10,970 nt of DNA, taken from the NCBI GenBank assembly GCA_934663885.1, contig CAKUKW010000048.1, forward strand, positions 1 to 10,970, in the 5' to 3' direction. This DNA is from an uncultured Tidjanibacter sp. Lineage in GTDB: Bacteria > Bacteroidota > Bacteroidia > Bacteroidales > Rikenellaceae. Shown here piece after piece: positions 1-6,874 of the stretch (positions within the stretch are counted from its first letter, which is position 1; the number at the start of each line of letters is the position of its first letter). The translations under genes were made by a program, and so were the position numbers. The notes beneath the pieces were generated by a model. The model was not told the origin of the DNA. It worked only from the letters and a program-made list of their open reading frames with translations, and made no database searches.

Positions 1-1
1 G

Positions 2-190
2 TACCGTACAGCGATAATGTGCTCCGAGGCCGTCTGGTGGCGGTGCCACCGCTCGATGATATCCGATTACCTGAAGTCCGTGGGTTGGGATGTCATTCAT
101 ATAATGGGGGTAGGGAAGTTCGGAATACACCCGTACACCAAAGCTGCACGAATAGAAGGCGGAAGGCTGACTTACAGGGGATTATTGTAA
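2..190 (+). CDS. DUF488 family protein, C-terminal end (partial)
   Basis: The reading frame is open from the window edge to TAA at 188-190 and gives about 62 residues; the 5' part lies outside the window. It contains MCSEAVWWRCHRSMISDYL-like sequence, matching the conserved C-terminal CxE...CHR block of DUF488 proteins, followed by a short basic tail. The ATG at 17-19 is in frame but sits inside the conserved block, so it is not the true start. DUF488 proteins are small, cytoplasmic and poorly characterised. The conserved Cys and His suggest a metal-binding or catalytic site, but I know of no firmly established activity. No terminator hairpin is visible before the next gene. Confidence 0.85.
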   Translation, partial: YRTAIMCSEAVWWRCHRSMISDYLKSVGWDVIHIMGVGKFGIHPYTKAARIEGGRLTYRGLL

Positions 191-241
191 TTTTGCCATC
201 GGTACAGGTCAGCGATTAAAATAATCTGTTATATATTTTCG

Positions 242-278
242 CACAGACTTCTGTGATAAGGAAAATATACTATATTTG
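242..278 (+). promoter_or_regulatory. Putative Bacteroidetes-type promoter for the first paralogue gene, with small palindrome
   Basis: TATATTTG at 271-278 matches the Bacteroidetes -7 consensus TAnnTTTG exactly. No clean TTTG -33 element is visible at the usual distance; TTCTG near 249-253 is the closest. A small perfect inverted repeat, CACAG-actt-CTGTG, occupies 242-255, where a -33 element or operator would lie. Transcription would start near 284 and give a leader of about 100 nt before the ATG at 385. The promoter is inferred from the motif only. Confidence 0.45.
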
Positions 279-384
279 CATAATAGTATGCGGTCCGGCA
301 ATCTTCATAGAACGAGGTTTTATTTCGATTGCTCTTTCTTGTCGCTGTATTTATTGGAACTAACCCGAATCTATTTGCAAAGTG

Positions 385-1125
385 ATGAAAAAGATCCTGT
401 TTTTCCTCGTAATCTCATTGGGTTTCAGTGTGTTTACGGTTATTGCGCAGCAACAAACGGGCAAATACGTAGTATGGTTCACCAACGGGAGCTCTATAGA
501 ATGCCTCAGTTTCGAGAATACTGAAGACGGCAACCTTCAGGTGTTGCGCCTCGACGGCAAAACAGCCATTTACTCTATCGAAGTGGTCGACAGGATAACT
601 ATTGCGGGCAGGACGACTGGAAGCGGGACTGCGGCCCAGAAGCCGACTACAGCCGCGCAGCAGGGTAATTCGGTGTACCGCCCACCCCAGGGACAAAGCG
701 TAAATGCCACGGCCCGTCCGGGCTCTGCCGCAAGCGTTTACAGTCAGCAATACGAGTGGGTGAGGGTAGTACCGTGGAAAAATCCTTTTACCGCCGGCCT
801 CGCGTCGGCTGTAATACCGGGGCTCGGCCAGTTCTATAACGGACAAGTGGGCCTGGGGTTCGCTTTCATGGGGAGCTGGCTCGCTATGGGGACGGGAGCC
901 TATATATTTTTCAGCGACGGTGAACTTTGGCCGGTGGGAGCGGTATTTGCGGCGGGCGCCGCAGCAAGCTGGGTATGGTCTATACTGCATGCATCAGATA
1001 CGGCGAAAAAAATAAATGCACATCGTGGTTACGTGGATCTTCGGCCTGTAGTGCTGGATGGCCCTAATTTGGCCGGTAACAGATATAATTACAGCTACGG
1101 GTTTGGTTTCTGCCTCGTTTTCTGA
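385..1125 (+). CDS. Exported/membrane protein of unknown function with PGxGQFYNG motif (paralogue 1)
   Basis: The 246-aa product is not recognised as a named family. The start is taken as ATG 385, since it begins a typical signal peptide (MKKILFFLVISLGFSVFTVIA, cleavage near AQQ at 21-24); the GTG one codon earlier is less likely. Residues about 25-74 form a small polar domain, GKYVVWFTNGSSIECLSF onward, with alternating beta-like pattern. Residues 75-125 are a low-complexity Ala/Gln/Thr/Pro linker. Residues 133-203 hold two hydrophobic stretches beginning NPFTAGLASAVIPGLGQFYN, resembling the PGxGQxYNG signature of TM2/DUF5683-type membrane proteins. The C-terminus ends YSYGFGFCLVF, alternating and with terminal Phe, as in many outer-membrane proteins. 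It aligns along its length with the protein at 1430-2164. The window shows no functional partner, so an envelope role is inference. Confidence 0.8.
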   Translation: MKKILFFLVISLGFSVFTVIAQQQTGKYVVWFTNGSSIECLSFENTEDGNLQVLRLDGKTAIYSIEVVDRITIAGRTTGSGTAAQKPTTAAQQGNSVYRPPQGQSVNATARPGSAASVYSQQYEWVRVVPWKNPFTAGLASAVIPGLGQFYNGQVGLGFAFMGSWLAMGTGAYIFFSDGELWPVGAVFAAGAAASWVWSILHASDTAKKINAHRGYVDLRPVVLDGPNLAGNRYNYSYGFGFCLVF

Positions 1126-1164
1126 GCGTTTTAACATTTAAGGCGATTTTTATTAACAAGCTAT

Positions 1165-1375
1165 TAAATAATTACTTACGAGCTCTGTCATTCCGACTGT
1201 GAGAATAGAAACGGTTAAAGGCATAGTCCTCGAGGAGCCGGTTTACTACAGCGCGGCTACGCTATAGGTAAGGGACGATACCTTAATATCGAACCCGCCC
1301 TACTCAGAATCCCGGCTCAGGAGTCATGCGAATAACTCTTTTGGCTGCGGTGTAAACATAGGTATAATGTTCTGA
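1165..1375 (+). pseudogene. Decayed third copy of the PGxGQFYNG paralogue family (leader plus C-terminal remnant)
   Basis: The stretch between the two intact paralogues is not empty. From 1252 one frame reads RGYAIGKGRYLNIEPALL, close to RGYAAGGQYLDISPVVL near the C-terminus of the second paralogue, then stops at TAA 1333-1335. Shifting one base, the frame ending at TGA 1373-1375 reads SHANNSFGCGVNIGIMF, matching the paralogue's C-terminal GAYGMSFGMRF region. The leader is also preserved: TAAATAATTACT at 1165-1176 recurs at 1397-1408, and the spacing to GTG 1199 (22 nt) nearly equals that to ATG 1430 (21 nt). The frame from GTG 1199 gives VRIETVKG, which may join the start directly to the AVKG region of the paralogue, and it meets TAG at 1265-1267. 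I infer a copy that lost its middle about 550 nt and then acquired frameshifts. It is too short and broken to make the family protein. Confidence 0.75.
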
Positions 1376-1396
1376 TAATAACGTGTTTCAAACTAA

Positions 1397-1432
1397 TAAA
1401 TAATTACTAACTCTTTAATTAATCCAACTATG
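1397..1432 (+). repeat. Leader of the second paralogue, repeated at the remnant copy (1165-1201)
   Basis: TAAATAATTACT is identical at 1397-1408 and 1165-1176. After it, CTCT, ATT and ACT followed by (A/G)TGAG are retained at nearly the same spacing up to the start codon. This places both leaders as copies of one duplicated 5' region. I see no good TAnnTTTG element within it, so no promoter is claimed. Confidence 0.6.
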
Positions 1433-2164
1433 AGGAAAATCCTGACTACCCTCTTTATCATGTTATTTTGTACGGTTTGTCTATTTGCGCAAAGCGGCAA
1501 TAAGTATGTGGTGAAGCTCAAGAACGGCATCGACGTCGAATGCGTATCGTATAAACTTACTGCCGATAACAATATCGAGGTAACCTATGCGGACGGCAGC
1601 ACCGTTTCCATAAAAATGGACGATGTGGAAAAGGTCAGCCCTATCGAAGCAAAAAACGATACTAACGTCCAGAAAACCCAGCAGGCTGTAAAGCCTGTTC
1701 AGCAACCGTCCCAGCCCGTCCAGCAGAGTTATCAGCAGACGCAGCAGCAGGTGGTTTACGGCAACCAGTCCCAGTTGCAGCCCGCTTATATAAAACCTCC
1801 GAGGAATCCGACCCTCGCGGGCTTTCTCTCTTTTTTCATTCCCGGTGTGGGTCAATTCTATAACGGTCACGTAGGAGCCGGTGTCGGCTTCCTGCTCGGT
1901 AATATTGTTTTAAGCAGCCTTTCGTTCAGAGTCGATGGGAATACGCTTTATTTTTATCCGGTCTTTTTCGCTGGTTGGATAGCATTGGACGTATGGGCCA
2001 TAATTCATGCGGTCAAGGGAGCGAAGAGGGAGAATATCGCCCGCGGTTACGCAGCGGGCGGCCAGTACCTGGATATCAGCCCGGTCGTTCTCACGGCTCC
2101 GTCACTGGCCCATAACGGCAGGCATAGCGGTGCTTACGGTATGTCGTTCGGAATGAGGTTCTGA
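1430..2164 (+). CDS. Exported/membrane protein of unknown function with PGxGQFYNG motif (paralogue 2)
   Basis: The product is 244 aa and is a tandem paralogue of the gene at 385-1125; no named family is recognised. ATG 1430 begins a signal peptide (MRKILTTLFIMLFCTVCLFA, cleavage near residue 21). Residues 24-72 form the same small domain, NKYVVKLKNGIDVECVSY onward. Residues 75-122 are a Gln/Pro/Val-rich linker, richer in glutamine than in paralogue 1. Residues 126-198 carry NPTLAGFLSFFIPGVGQFYN, two hydrophobic segments and the IIHAVKGAKR turn. The C-terminus (YLDISPVVL, then SGAYGMSFGMRF) ends in Phe. The linker differs most between copies, while the N-terminal and membrane modules are conserved, which suggests these two modules carry the function. 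A hairpin terminator at 2191-2214 follows closely. Confidence 0.8.
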   Translation: MRKILTTLFIMLFCTVCLFAQSGNKYVVKLKNGIDVECVSYKLTADNNIEVTYADGSTVSIKMDDVEKVSPIEAKNDTNVQKTQQAVKPVQQPSQPVQQSYQQTQQQVVYGNQSQLQPAYIKPPRNPTLAGFLSFFIPGVGQFYNGHVGAGVGFLLGNIVLSSLSFRVDGNTLYFYPVFFAGWIALDVWAIIHAVKGAKRENIARGYAAGGQYLDISPVVLTAPSLAHNGRHSGAYGMSFGMRF

Positions 2165-2190
2165 TTTGAAAATAAAAAATATAATTGTGG

Positions 2191-2223
2191 GAGGGCTTCG
2201 TTAACGGGGCCCTCTGCTTTTTG
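2191..2223 (+). terminator. Rho-independent-like terminator after paralogue 2
   Basis: GAGGGC at 2191-2196 pairs with GCCCTC at 2209-2214 around a 12-nt loop, followed by TGCTTTTTG. The stem is 6 bp and the T-run is short, so it is moderate in strength. It lies 27 nt after the stop codon. The remaining bases up to the protease gene (2224-2434) show only a weak small hairpin (AGGCG 2322-2326 / CGCCT 2334-2338) and no convincing promoter. Confidence 0.6.
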
Positions 2224-2434
2224 CGGGAGTTTGTTAACGATTAATAAAAGCGCGTGCGAACAATAAGGAAAAAGGTTTTTCGTTAGATATTTGATCATAA
2301 AACCATAGGGCTAACAATGGCAGGCGGATTGTTCGCCTTTGCCGTGTTGTAGTGCAGCAAAATATTATACTTAATGGAGTAATTATACTTTCTTGTTTCT
2401 TAAATAGTTAAACTAAATTATTGATAAAGTAATT

Positions 2435-3916
2435 ATGAAAAAGAAAGCAGTTTTTATAGTTTCGCTCGTTGGGGCCTGCCTGGTGGGCGGAGGAGCCACC
2501 TATCTCGCTCTGGCATCCGGCAGGGATAACGTTTCCGAATACCCGGAAATCATCGAAAAAATAGTCGAAGTGCCCGCTTATCCGGGGGCCCACTTCACGT
2601 CTTACCAGTCGTCGGGTTATCCGGATTTGACCTATGCCGCTGAAAATGCTGTGCAGGCAGTCGTGAACATAGAAGTGACCCAAAAAGTAGCCGCACGCGG
2701 GGGGTATGATCCTATCCTTGAGTTTTTCGGCATACCGCAGGGTTATTCCCAAAGGGACGGTGCTATGCGCGAGCAGAAAACCGGGGGCTCCGGGGTTATT
2801 ATTTCGCATGACGGGTATATAGTGACTAACCACCATGTTGTCAATAACGCAACTAAAATGAAGGTCAAGCTTTACGACGGGCGTACTTTCGAGGCACAAC
2901 TGGTCGGGACCGATCCCGCTACGGAAGTGGCTCTCGTTAAAATAGACGCCAGCGGCCTGCCTTCGCTGCCGTTCGGGAGTTCCGACGACCTCCGTCTCGG
3001 GGAGTGGGTGCTGGCTATAGGAAGCCCGTTCGACCTGCAGTCGACAATTACGGCCGGTATAGTGAGCGCCAAGGGGCGTAACCTGCAGGCTATAAACGAG
3101 ACTAATGCGCTGGAATCTTTCATACAAACAGATGCTGCGGTTAATCCCGGCAACAGCGGGGGCGCCCTGGTTAATACCAAAGGTGAGCTTATAGGTATTA
3201 ATACGCTTATCAAAACACAGACCGGCGCTTATATGGGCTATTCGTTCGCCATACCGAGCTCCATAGTCCAGAAAGTGGTTACCGACCTGAGGCAGTACGG
3301 GGTAGTGCAGCGCGCGATGCTGGGCATAAGGTATACCGAGGTAACGCAGGATTTTATCGACCAGTTCGGAAAGGAATATAACATAACCGATCTCGGCGGT
3401 GCGGCTGTAATGAGTATCGAAAAAGGTGCAGCGGCCGATGTAGCCGGTATTAAAGTGGGCGACGTGATTACCGCATTGGATAATACGCAGATAGACTCCC
3501 GCAATAACCTGGCTGAAGTCATGTCCCGCTACAAACCGAACGATAAAGTTAAAATTTCCGTTAAAAGAGAGGGGAAAGTGAAACAATTCGATGTCGTTTT
3601 GCGTAATAAAGCAGGTAAAGCAGAGTTATTGAGCGCCGATCATACGGATGTAGCGGCAGCTCTCGGAGGAAGGTTCTCCGAAGTGAGCGAGCGTAACCTC
3701 AAGGACCTGAAGATTGAGCACGGTATCCGCGTAGTCGAAGTAAGGAACGGCGGTATCATGGCCAGGGCAAAAATAAGAAGGGACTTTATCATAACACATA
3801 TTAACGAAAGGCCTATCCGGTCGGTAGGCGATCTGGACAAGATAGATGAAGTCGTGACTTACATAGAAGGAATCTATCCCAACGGACAGAGAATGGGTTA
3901 CACAATAGTGCAGTGA
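2435..3916 (+). CDS. degQ: DegQ/HtrA-type periplasmic serine protease, two PDZ domains; catalytic Asp position is Glu
   Basis: The 493-aa product belongs to the HtrA/DegP family (trypsin-like proteases and chaperones that degrade misfolded envelope proteins). Residues 5-28 form a signal peptide or anchor. The protease domain spans about 65-285, PDZ1 about 288-390 and a shorter PDZ2 about 405-490. Aligning with E. coli DegP, catalytic His is H134 in TNHHVV and catalytic Ser is S241 in NPGNSGGAL. The third triad position falls in GTDPATEVAL, where DegP has DPRSDIAL, so it is E164 (codon GAA 2924-2926), not Asp. The H-to-acid spacing (30 residues) equals that in DegP, so the alignment is firm. 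It stands alone between terminators. Length and domain order are normal, so it is probably functional or a chaperone; the effect of Glu is unknown. DegP, DegQ and DegS-like assignment cannot be separated further. Confidence 0.93.
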   Translation: MKKKAVFIVSLVGACLVGGGATYLALASGRDNVSEYPEIIEKIVEVPAYPGAHFTSYQSSGYPDLTYAAENAVQAVVNIEVTQKVAARGGYDPILEFFGIPQGYSQRDGAMREQKTGGSGVIISHDGYIVTNHHVVNNATKMKVKLYDGRTFEAQLVGTDPATEVALVKIDASGLPSLPFGSSDDLRLGEWVLAIGSPFDLQSTITAGIVSAKGRNLQAINETNALESFIQTDAAVNPGNSGGALVNTKGELIGINTLIKTQTGAYMGYSFAIPSSIVQKVVTDLRQYGVVQRAMLGIRYTEVTQDFIDQFGKEYNITDLGGAAVMSIEKGAAADVAGIKVGDVITALDNTQIDSRNNLAEVMSRYKPNDKVKISVKREGKVKQFDVVLRNKAGKAELLSADHTDVAAALGGRFSEVSERNLKDLKIEHGIRVVEVRNGGIMARAKIRRDFIITHINERPIRSVGDLDKIDEVVTYIEGIYPNGQRMGYTIVQ

Positions 3917-3943
3917 CGCGCGGCGCACAGGTTGAATAATTGA

Positions 3944-3987
3944 GACCGGCCCCGTCAGCGTGCATCGCCAGGGGCCGGTCCTTTTTA
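3944..3987 (+). terminator. Strong Rho-independent terminator after degQ
   Basis: GACCGGCCCC at 3944-3953 pairs perfectly with GGGGCCGGTC at 3971-3980 (10 bp, GC-rich, 17-nt loop), followed by CTTTTTAT. It lies 27 nt after the degQ stop and separates degQ from rpoD transcription. Confidence 0.9.
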
Positions 3988-4034
3988 TCGGCAACTTAAA
4001 CTTAAAATACTGAAAAGGAGTCTTCCGGTTTCAC

Positions 4035-4196
4035 AGTCTGTTTAAATTTTATTGATGAAAAATGTTAAGAGATATTTTCTTAGGATTATTTTTTCATTCC
4101 AGCCTCGTTGCATAGGAATCGCCATGCAACGAGGCTGGAATGAAAAAAGCGCTTAAGAGAGCCATAACAGGTTTAGTTAATAATTTTAAACAGACT
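4035..4196. repeat. Nested inverted repeats upstream of rpoD (possible MITE-like element or long structured leader)
   Basis: An inner perfect inverted repeat has 25-nt arms, 4089-4113 and 4124-4148, around a 10-nt spacer (4114-4123); the arm core is CATTCCAGCCTCGTTGCAT. An outer inverted repeat has 12-nt arms, AGTCTGTTTAAA at 4035-4046 and its complement at 4185-4196. TCTTA at 4078-4082 can also pair with TAAGA at 4154-4158, and TTAAGAGA is directly repeated at 4065-4072 and 4153-4160. On either strand the stem is preceded by T6 and followed by A6, the reverse of a terminator. No open frame or clear target-site duplication is seen. It lies within the 310-nt gap between degQ and rpoD and ends 32 nt before the rpoD start. 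It could be a non-autonomous mobile element, a repeated palindrome, or a regulatory hairpin. Confidence 0.85.
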
Positions 4197-4228
4197 CTCA
4201 GGTTAGGAAATATTAATCAACAATCTAT

Positions 4229-5089
4229 ATGAGGCAATTAAAAATCACAAAATCCATTACCAACCGCGAAAGCGCGTCGCTGGACAAATACCTGCAGGAG
4301 ATAGGCAAGGAAGACCTTATTACCGTCGAGGAAGAGGTGGAACTCGCCCAGCGCATCAAGAAGGGCGACCAGGAGGCGTTGGAGAAGCTGACTAAAGCCA
4401 ACCTCCGTTTCGTCGTTTCGGTGGCAAAGCAGTACCAGAACCAGGGGCTAAGCCTTCCCGACCTTATCAACGAGGGTAACCTGGGGCTTATCAAGGCGGC
4501 GGAGAAGTTCGATGAGACGCGCGGATTCAAGTTCATATCCTACGCGGTTTGGTGGATACGCCAGTCGATCCTGCAGGCATTGGCCGAGCAGTCGCGCATC
4601 GTGCGCCTTCCGCTCAACCAGGTAGGCTCTCTCAATAAGATAAACAAGGCTTTCGCCCGTTTCGAGCAGGAGAACGAACGCACCCCTTCGCCCGAGGAAC
4701 TGGCCGAAGTGCTGGACCTGCCTAAGGAGAAGGTGTCTGATACGCTGCGCGTGTCGGGCCGCCACGTTTCGGTGGATGCCCCTTTCTCGGACGGCGAGGA
4801 TAACAACCTTCTCGACGTGCTTGTGAACTCCGATTCGCCGAATGCCGACCGGGGGCTTATCAACGAGTCGCTTTCCACGGAGGTGGATCGCGCCCTTTCC
4901 ACCCTTACTGACAGGGAGAGGGATATTATCCGCTACTTCTTCGGTATCGGCTGCGCCGAGATGACGCTGGAGGAGATAGGTGAAAAATTCGGTCTTACCC
5001 GCGAACGCGTACGCCAGATCAAAGAAAAGGCTATCCGCAGGCTGAGGCACAGCTCGCGCAATAAATTCCTGAAATCTTATCTTGGGTAA
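4229..5089 (+). CDS. rpoD: Primary RNA polymerase sigma factor (sigma-70 family, short Bacteroidetes type)
   Basis: The 286-aa product directs core RNA polymerase to housekeeping promoters. The ATG at 4229 starts [11 protein letters not shown], the usual beginning of Bacteroidetes primary sigma factors. Region 1.2 is at about 17-50 ([10 protein letters not shown]...). Region 2 is at about 54-124, with [15 protein letters not shown] and the promoter-melting/-10 segment [15 protein letters not shown]. Region 3 covers about 130-205. Region 4 covers about 222-280, with the helix-turn-helix [20 protein letters not shown]. Region 1.1 and the large non-conserved region are absent, as is normal in this phylum. 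No other gene shares the operon. Codon use favours AAG, GAG and CGC more than the neighbours, which fits a highly expressed gene. The leader contains the nested inverted repeat at 4035-4196; no clear TAnnTTTG promoter was found. Confidence 0.96.
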   Translation: MRQLKITKSITNRESASLDKYLQEIGKEDLITVEEEVELAQRIKKGDQEALEKLTKANLRFVVSVAKQYQNQGLSLPDLINEGNLGLIKAAEKFDETRGFKFISYAVWWIRQSILQALAEQSRIVRLPLNQVGSLNKINKAFARFEQENERTPSPEELAEVLDLPKEKVSDTLRVSGRHVSVDAPFSDGEDNNLLDVLVNSDSPNADRGLINESLSTEVDRALSTLTDRERDIIRYFFGIGCAEMTLEEIGEKFGLTRERVRQIKEKAIRRLRHSSRNKFLKSYLG

Positions 5090-5139
5090 TAGCCTGCCGC
5101 GTCCTGTGATGGCCACGGGGGTGAGCGGAACCTAATTAT

Positions 5140-5187
5140 AAAAAATGTTTTACGGGCCGCCGGAATTCCGGCGGCCCGTAATCGTTT
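5140..5187 (-). terminator. 30-bp perfect palindrome between convergent rpoD and cls
   Basis: Positions 5151-5180 form a perfect palindrome (13-bp arms TACGGGCCGCCGG around AATT). On the minus strand the hairpin is followed, after a few bases, by six Ts (complement of A-run 5140-5145), so it fits a terminator for cls. On the plus strand only a weak TTT follows, but it may also end rpoD transcription. Confidence 0.8.
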
Positions 5188-5238
5188 CAAGGTACCGTTA
5201 CTAATTTCCCCGCAATCGCAGGCATCCGGCCCCGTAAA

Positions 5239-6666
5239 TTAGAGCAGCGGCGCGAATAGCCTCACGATAGCCTGCGCCAGTTTGTTGTACCACGGCCTTT
5301 TAAGCCACTCATCGAGGAATATCTCTTTGCACTCCTTCATGTCTTCGAAGAATATTTCTTTATTTTGTAAGGCTATTTCTTTATCGTATATGTAGGTATT
5401 GAGCTCGAAACTGAGGTCGAGGCTCCTGTAATCCATGTTAGCCGATCCCATTATCGAAAGATAATCGTCCGTGACGAAACTTTTTGCGTGGCTGAAGACA
5501 TCCTGGAGTTCATAGATCCTGATGCCGCTGCGTAGCGACTCTTCGTAGTACGATTTGGATGCGGGATCCATAAATATTATATCCGATTTCCTCGACAGCA
5601 TTATCCTTACGTCCACCCCGCTGATGGCTGCCGCCTTGAGGCTCATCAGGAGGTTCTCGGGTGGAAGGTAGTAGGGAGTCTGTATGTAAATGTACTTACG
5701 GGCATTCTCTACAGCCTTTACGTTACCCATGAGGAGGAACGGCCATGGGGAGTCGGGCGCGTCGGGGACTACCTGCATCAGGTTTCCCGAATTGCCGGCT
5801 GTCTGCGGGAAATAGGCGTCCAATTCCCCGGGAATACTCCCGCCCGATTCGAACCACGCATGGAAGAAATTATACTGCAGCCCGTAGACTCCGTTGCCAG
5901 TTATCCTGAGGTGTGTGTCGCGCCATTTGACGAAATAATCGTTCCCGATATTCATACCTCCCGTATAGCCTATATCGCCGTCGATGACGACTATCTTGCG
6001 GTGGTCGCGGTAGTTCAGGTGCCTTCGGATCCAGGGCAATCCGTTTTTCGTGAACGGAAGTACCTCGACGCCCGCCTCACGCATTTTATTATAATAGCGC
6101 GGGCTGATATCGATGTTGGCGATATTCTCATAGATGAACCTGACTTTCACGCCCTCGCGCGCTTTTTGCATAAGAAGCTCCCGGATGTAGCGGCAATTCT
6201 CGTCGCGGCGGAAATAGAAATATTCGAAATGGATGTGGTGCCTGGCGTTCTTTATATCTTCGATCAACAGTTCCAGTTTCCGCCCGCCCGAGGTCATAAT
6301 CTCTATGCGGCTGCCTTCCAGTAGGGCCGAATCGTTGTTTGCAGCCATAAGGGAAGCGAGATTACTGTAATGCGCGTCCAGTTTAACGTAGCTGTTGGCG
6401 GCCGCCAGGCGGGCTTTGACTTCTCCGGACGCACGGGAAAGGAAGTGGTTTTTAAAGAGCATGTATTTTTTACGGTACCCGCTTCCCCGCCGTGCATTAT
6501 AACCGAAGATATAAAACAGTATGAGGCCTATGCCCGGAAGTATCGTTAATACCAGCAGCCACGACGTGGTACGTGCCGTATTGGTATTGTTGGTCAGTAT
6601 CACTATGACCGTGCTTACTATCAGTATCAGGTATCCCAGCGAAAGTATAAGCTTTATCGTCTCCAC
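5239..6666 (-). CDS. cls: Cardiolipin synthase (phospholipase D superfamily)
   Basis: The 475-aa product joins phosphatidyl lipids to make cardiolipin at the inner membrane. Two N-terminal membrane helices lie at about 5-26 and 36-55, followed by a linker and two phospholipase D catalytic repeats. HKD motif 1 is H222-R-K224...D229 within NYRDHRKIVVIDG, followed by GYTGGMNIGN. HKD motif 2 is H393-A-K395...D400 within FSHAKSFVTD, followed by GSANMDYRSL. Both are intact, and length and order match bacterial ClsA-type enzymes (about 480 aa). The start is GTG at 6664-6666; an in-frame TAA lies four codons upstream with no ATG between, and the next internal Met would remove the membrane helices. 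The gene follows the DUF937-OmpA gene on the same strand, but a strong terminator at 6824-6860 lies between them, so it is probably transcribed separately. Confidence 0.93.
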   Translation of the reverse strand: METIKLILSLGYLILIVSTVIVILTNNTNTARTTSWLLVLTILPGIGLILFYIFGYNARRGSGYRKKYMLFKNHFLSRASGEVKARLAAANSYVKLDAHYSNLASLMAANNDSALLEGSRIEIMTSGGRKLELLIEDIKNARHHIHFEYFYFRRDENCRYIRELLMQKAREGVKVRFIYENIANIDISPRYYNKMREAGVEVLPFTKNGLPWIRRHLNYRDHRKIVVIDGDIGYTGGMNIGNDYFVKWRDTHLRITGNGVYGLQYNFFHAWFESGGSIPGELDAYFPQTAGNSGNLMQVVPDAPDSPWPFLLMGNVKAVENARKYIYIQTPYYLPPENLLMSLKAAAISGVDVRIMLSRKSDIIFMDPASKSYYEESLRSGIRIYELQDVFSHAKSFVTDDYLSIMGSANMDYRSLDLSFELNTYIYDKEIALQNKEIFFEDMKECKEIFLDEWLKRPWYNKLAQAIVRLFAPLL

Positions 6667-6823
6667 CGCACTATTAATTTAATTTTATTCGAAACAGGTG
6701 CAATTTAACTGTTTTCCTTCATTCAGCGCTCTTTTGGTGCGGACGCTCCGTCTGGCTTACGTTAATTTTTTGTTAAGAATCCATCTCCAACTCAATATAT
6801 TACCATGACATACAACTCCGGCC

Positions 6824-6860
6824 AATAAAAAAACCGCCCTTAAGAGGCGGTTTTTTTATT
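6824..6860 (-). terminator. Strong terminator after the DUF937-OmpA gene
   Basis: AATAAAAAAACCGCC (6824-6838) pairs with its perfect complement at 6846-6860 around a 7-nt loop. With a GC core flanked by A7 and T7, it can act on either strand. It lies 14 nt past the stop of the minus-strand gene at 6875. Bases 6667-6823 beyond it, upstream of cls, show no RNA gene or clear promoter motif. Confidence 0.92.
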
Positions 6861-6874
6861 CTTCACAGAGAAGA

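Noticed and set aside
276-524. An 82-codon frame overlapping the start of the first paralogue
   Set aside because: It lies out of frame over a gene with signal peptide and paralogue support and shows no motif of its own.
2408-3586. Long open frame on the minus strand opposite degQ (392 codons)
   Set aside because: It is fully antisense to a clear HtrA protease; its translation has no recognisable motif and is His/Tyr/Arg-rich in the way shadow frames are.
4089-4148. The 25-bp inverted repeat read as a Rho-independent terminator
   Set aside because: On both strands the stem has Ts before and As after it, the opposite of a terminator, and degQ already has a strong one at 3944-3987.
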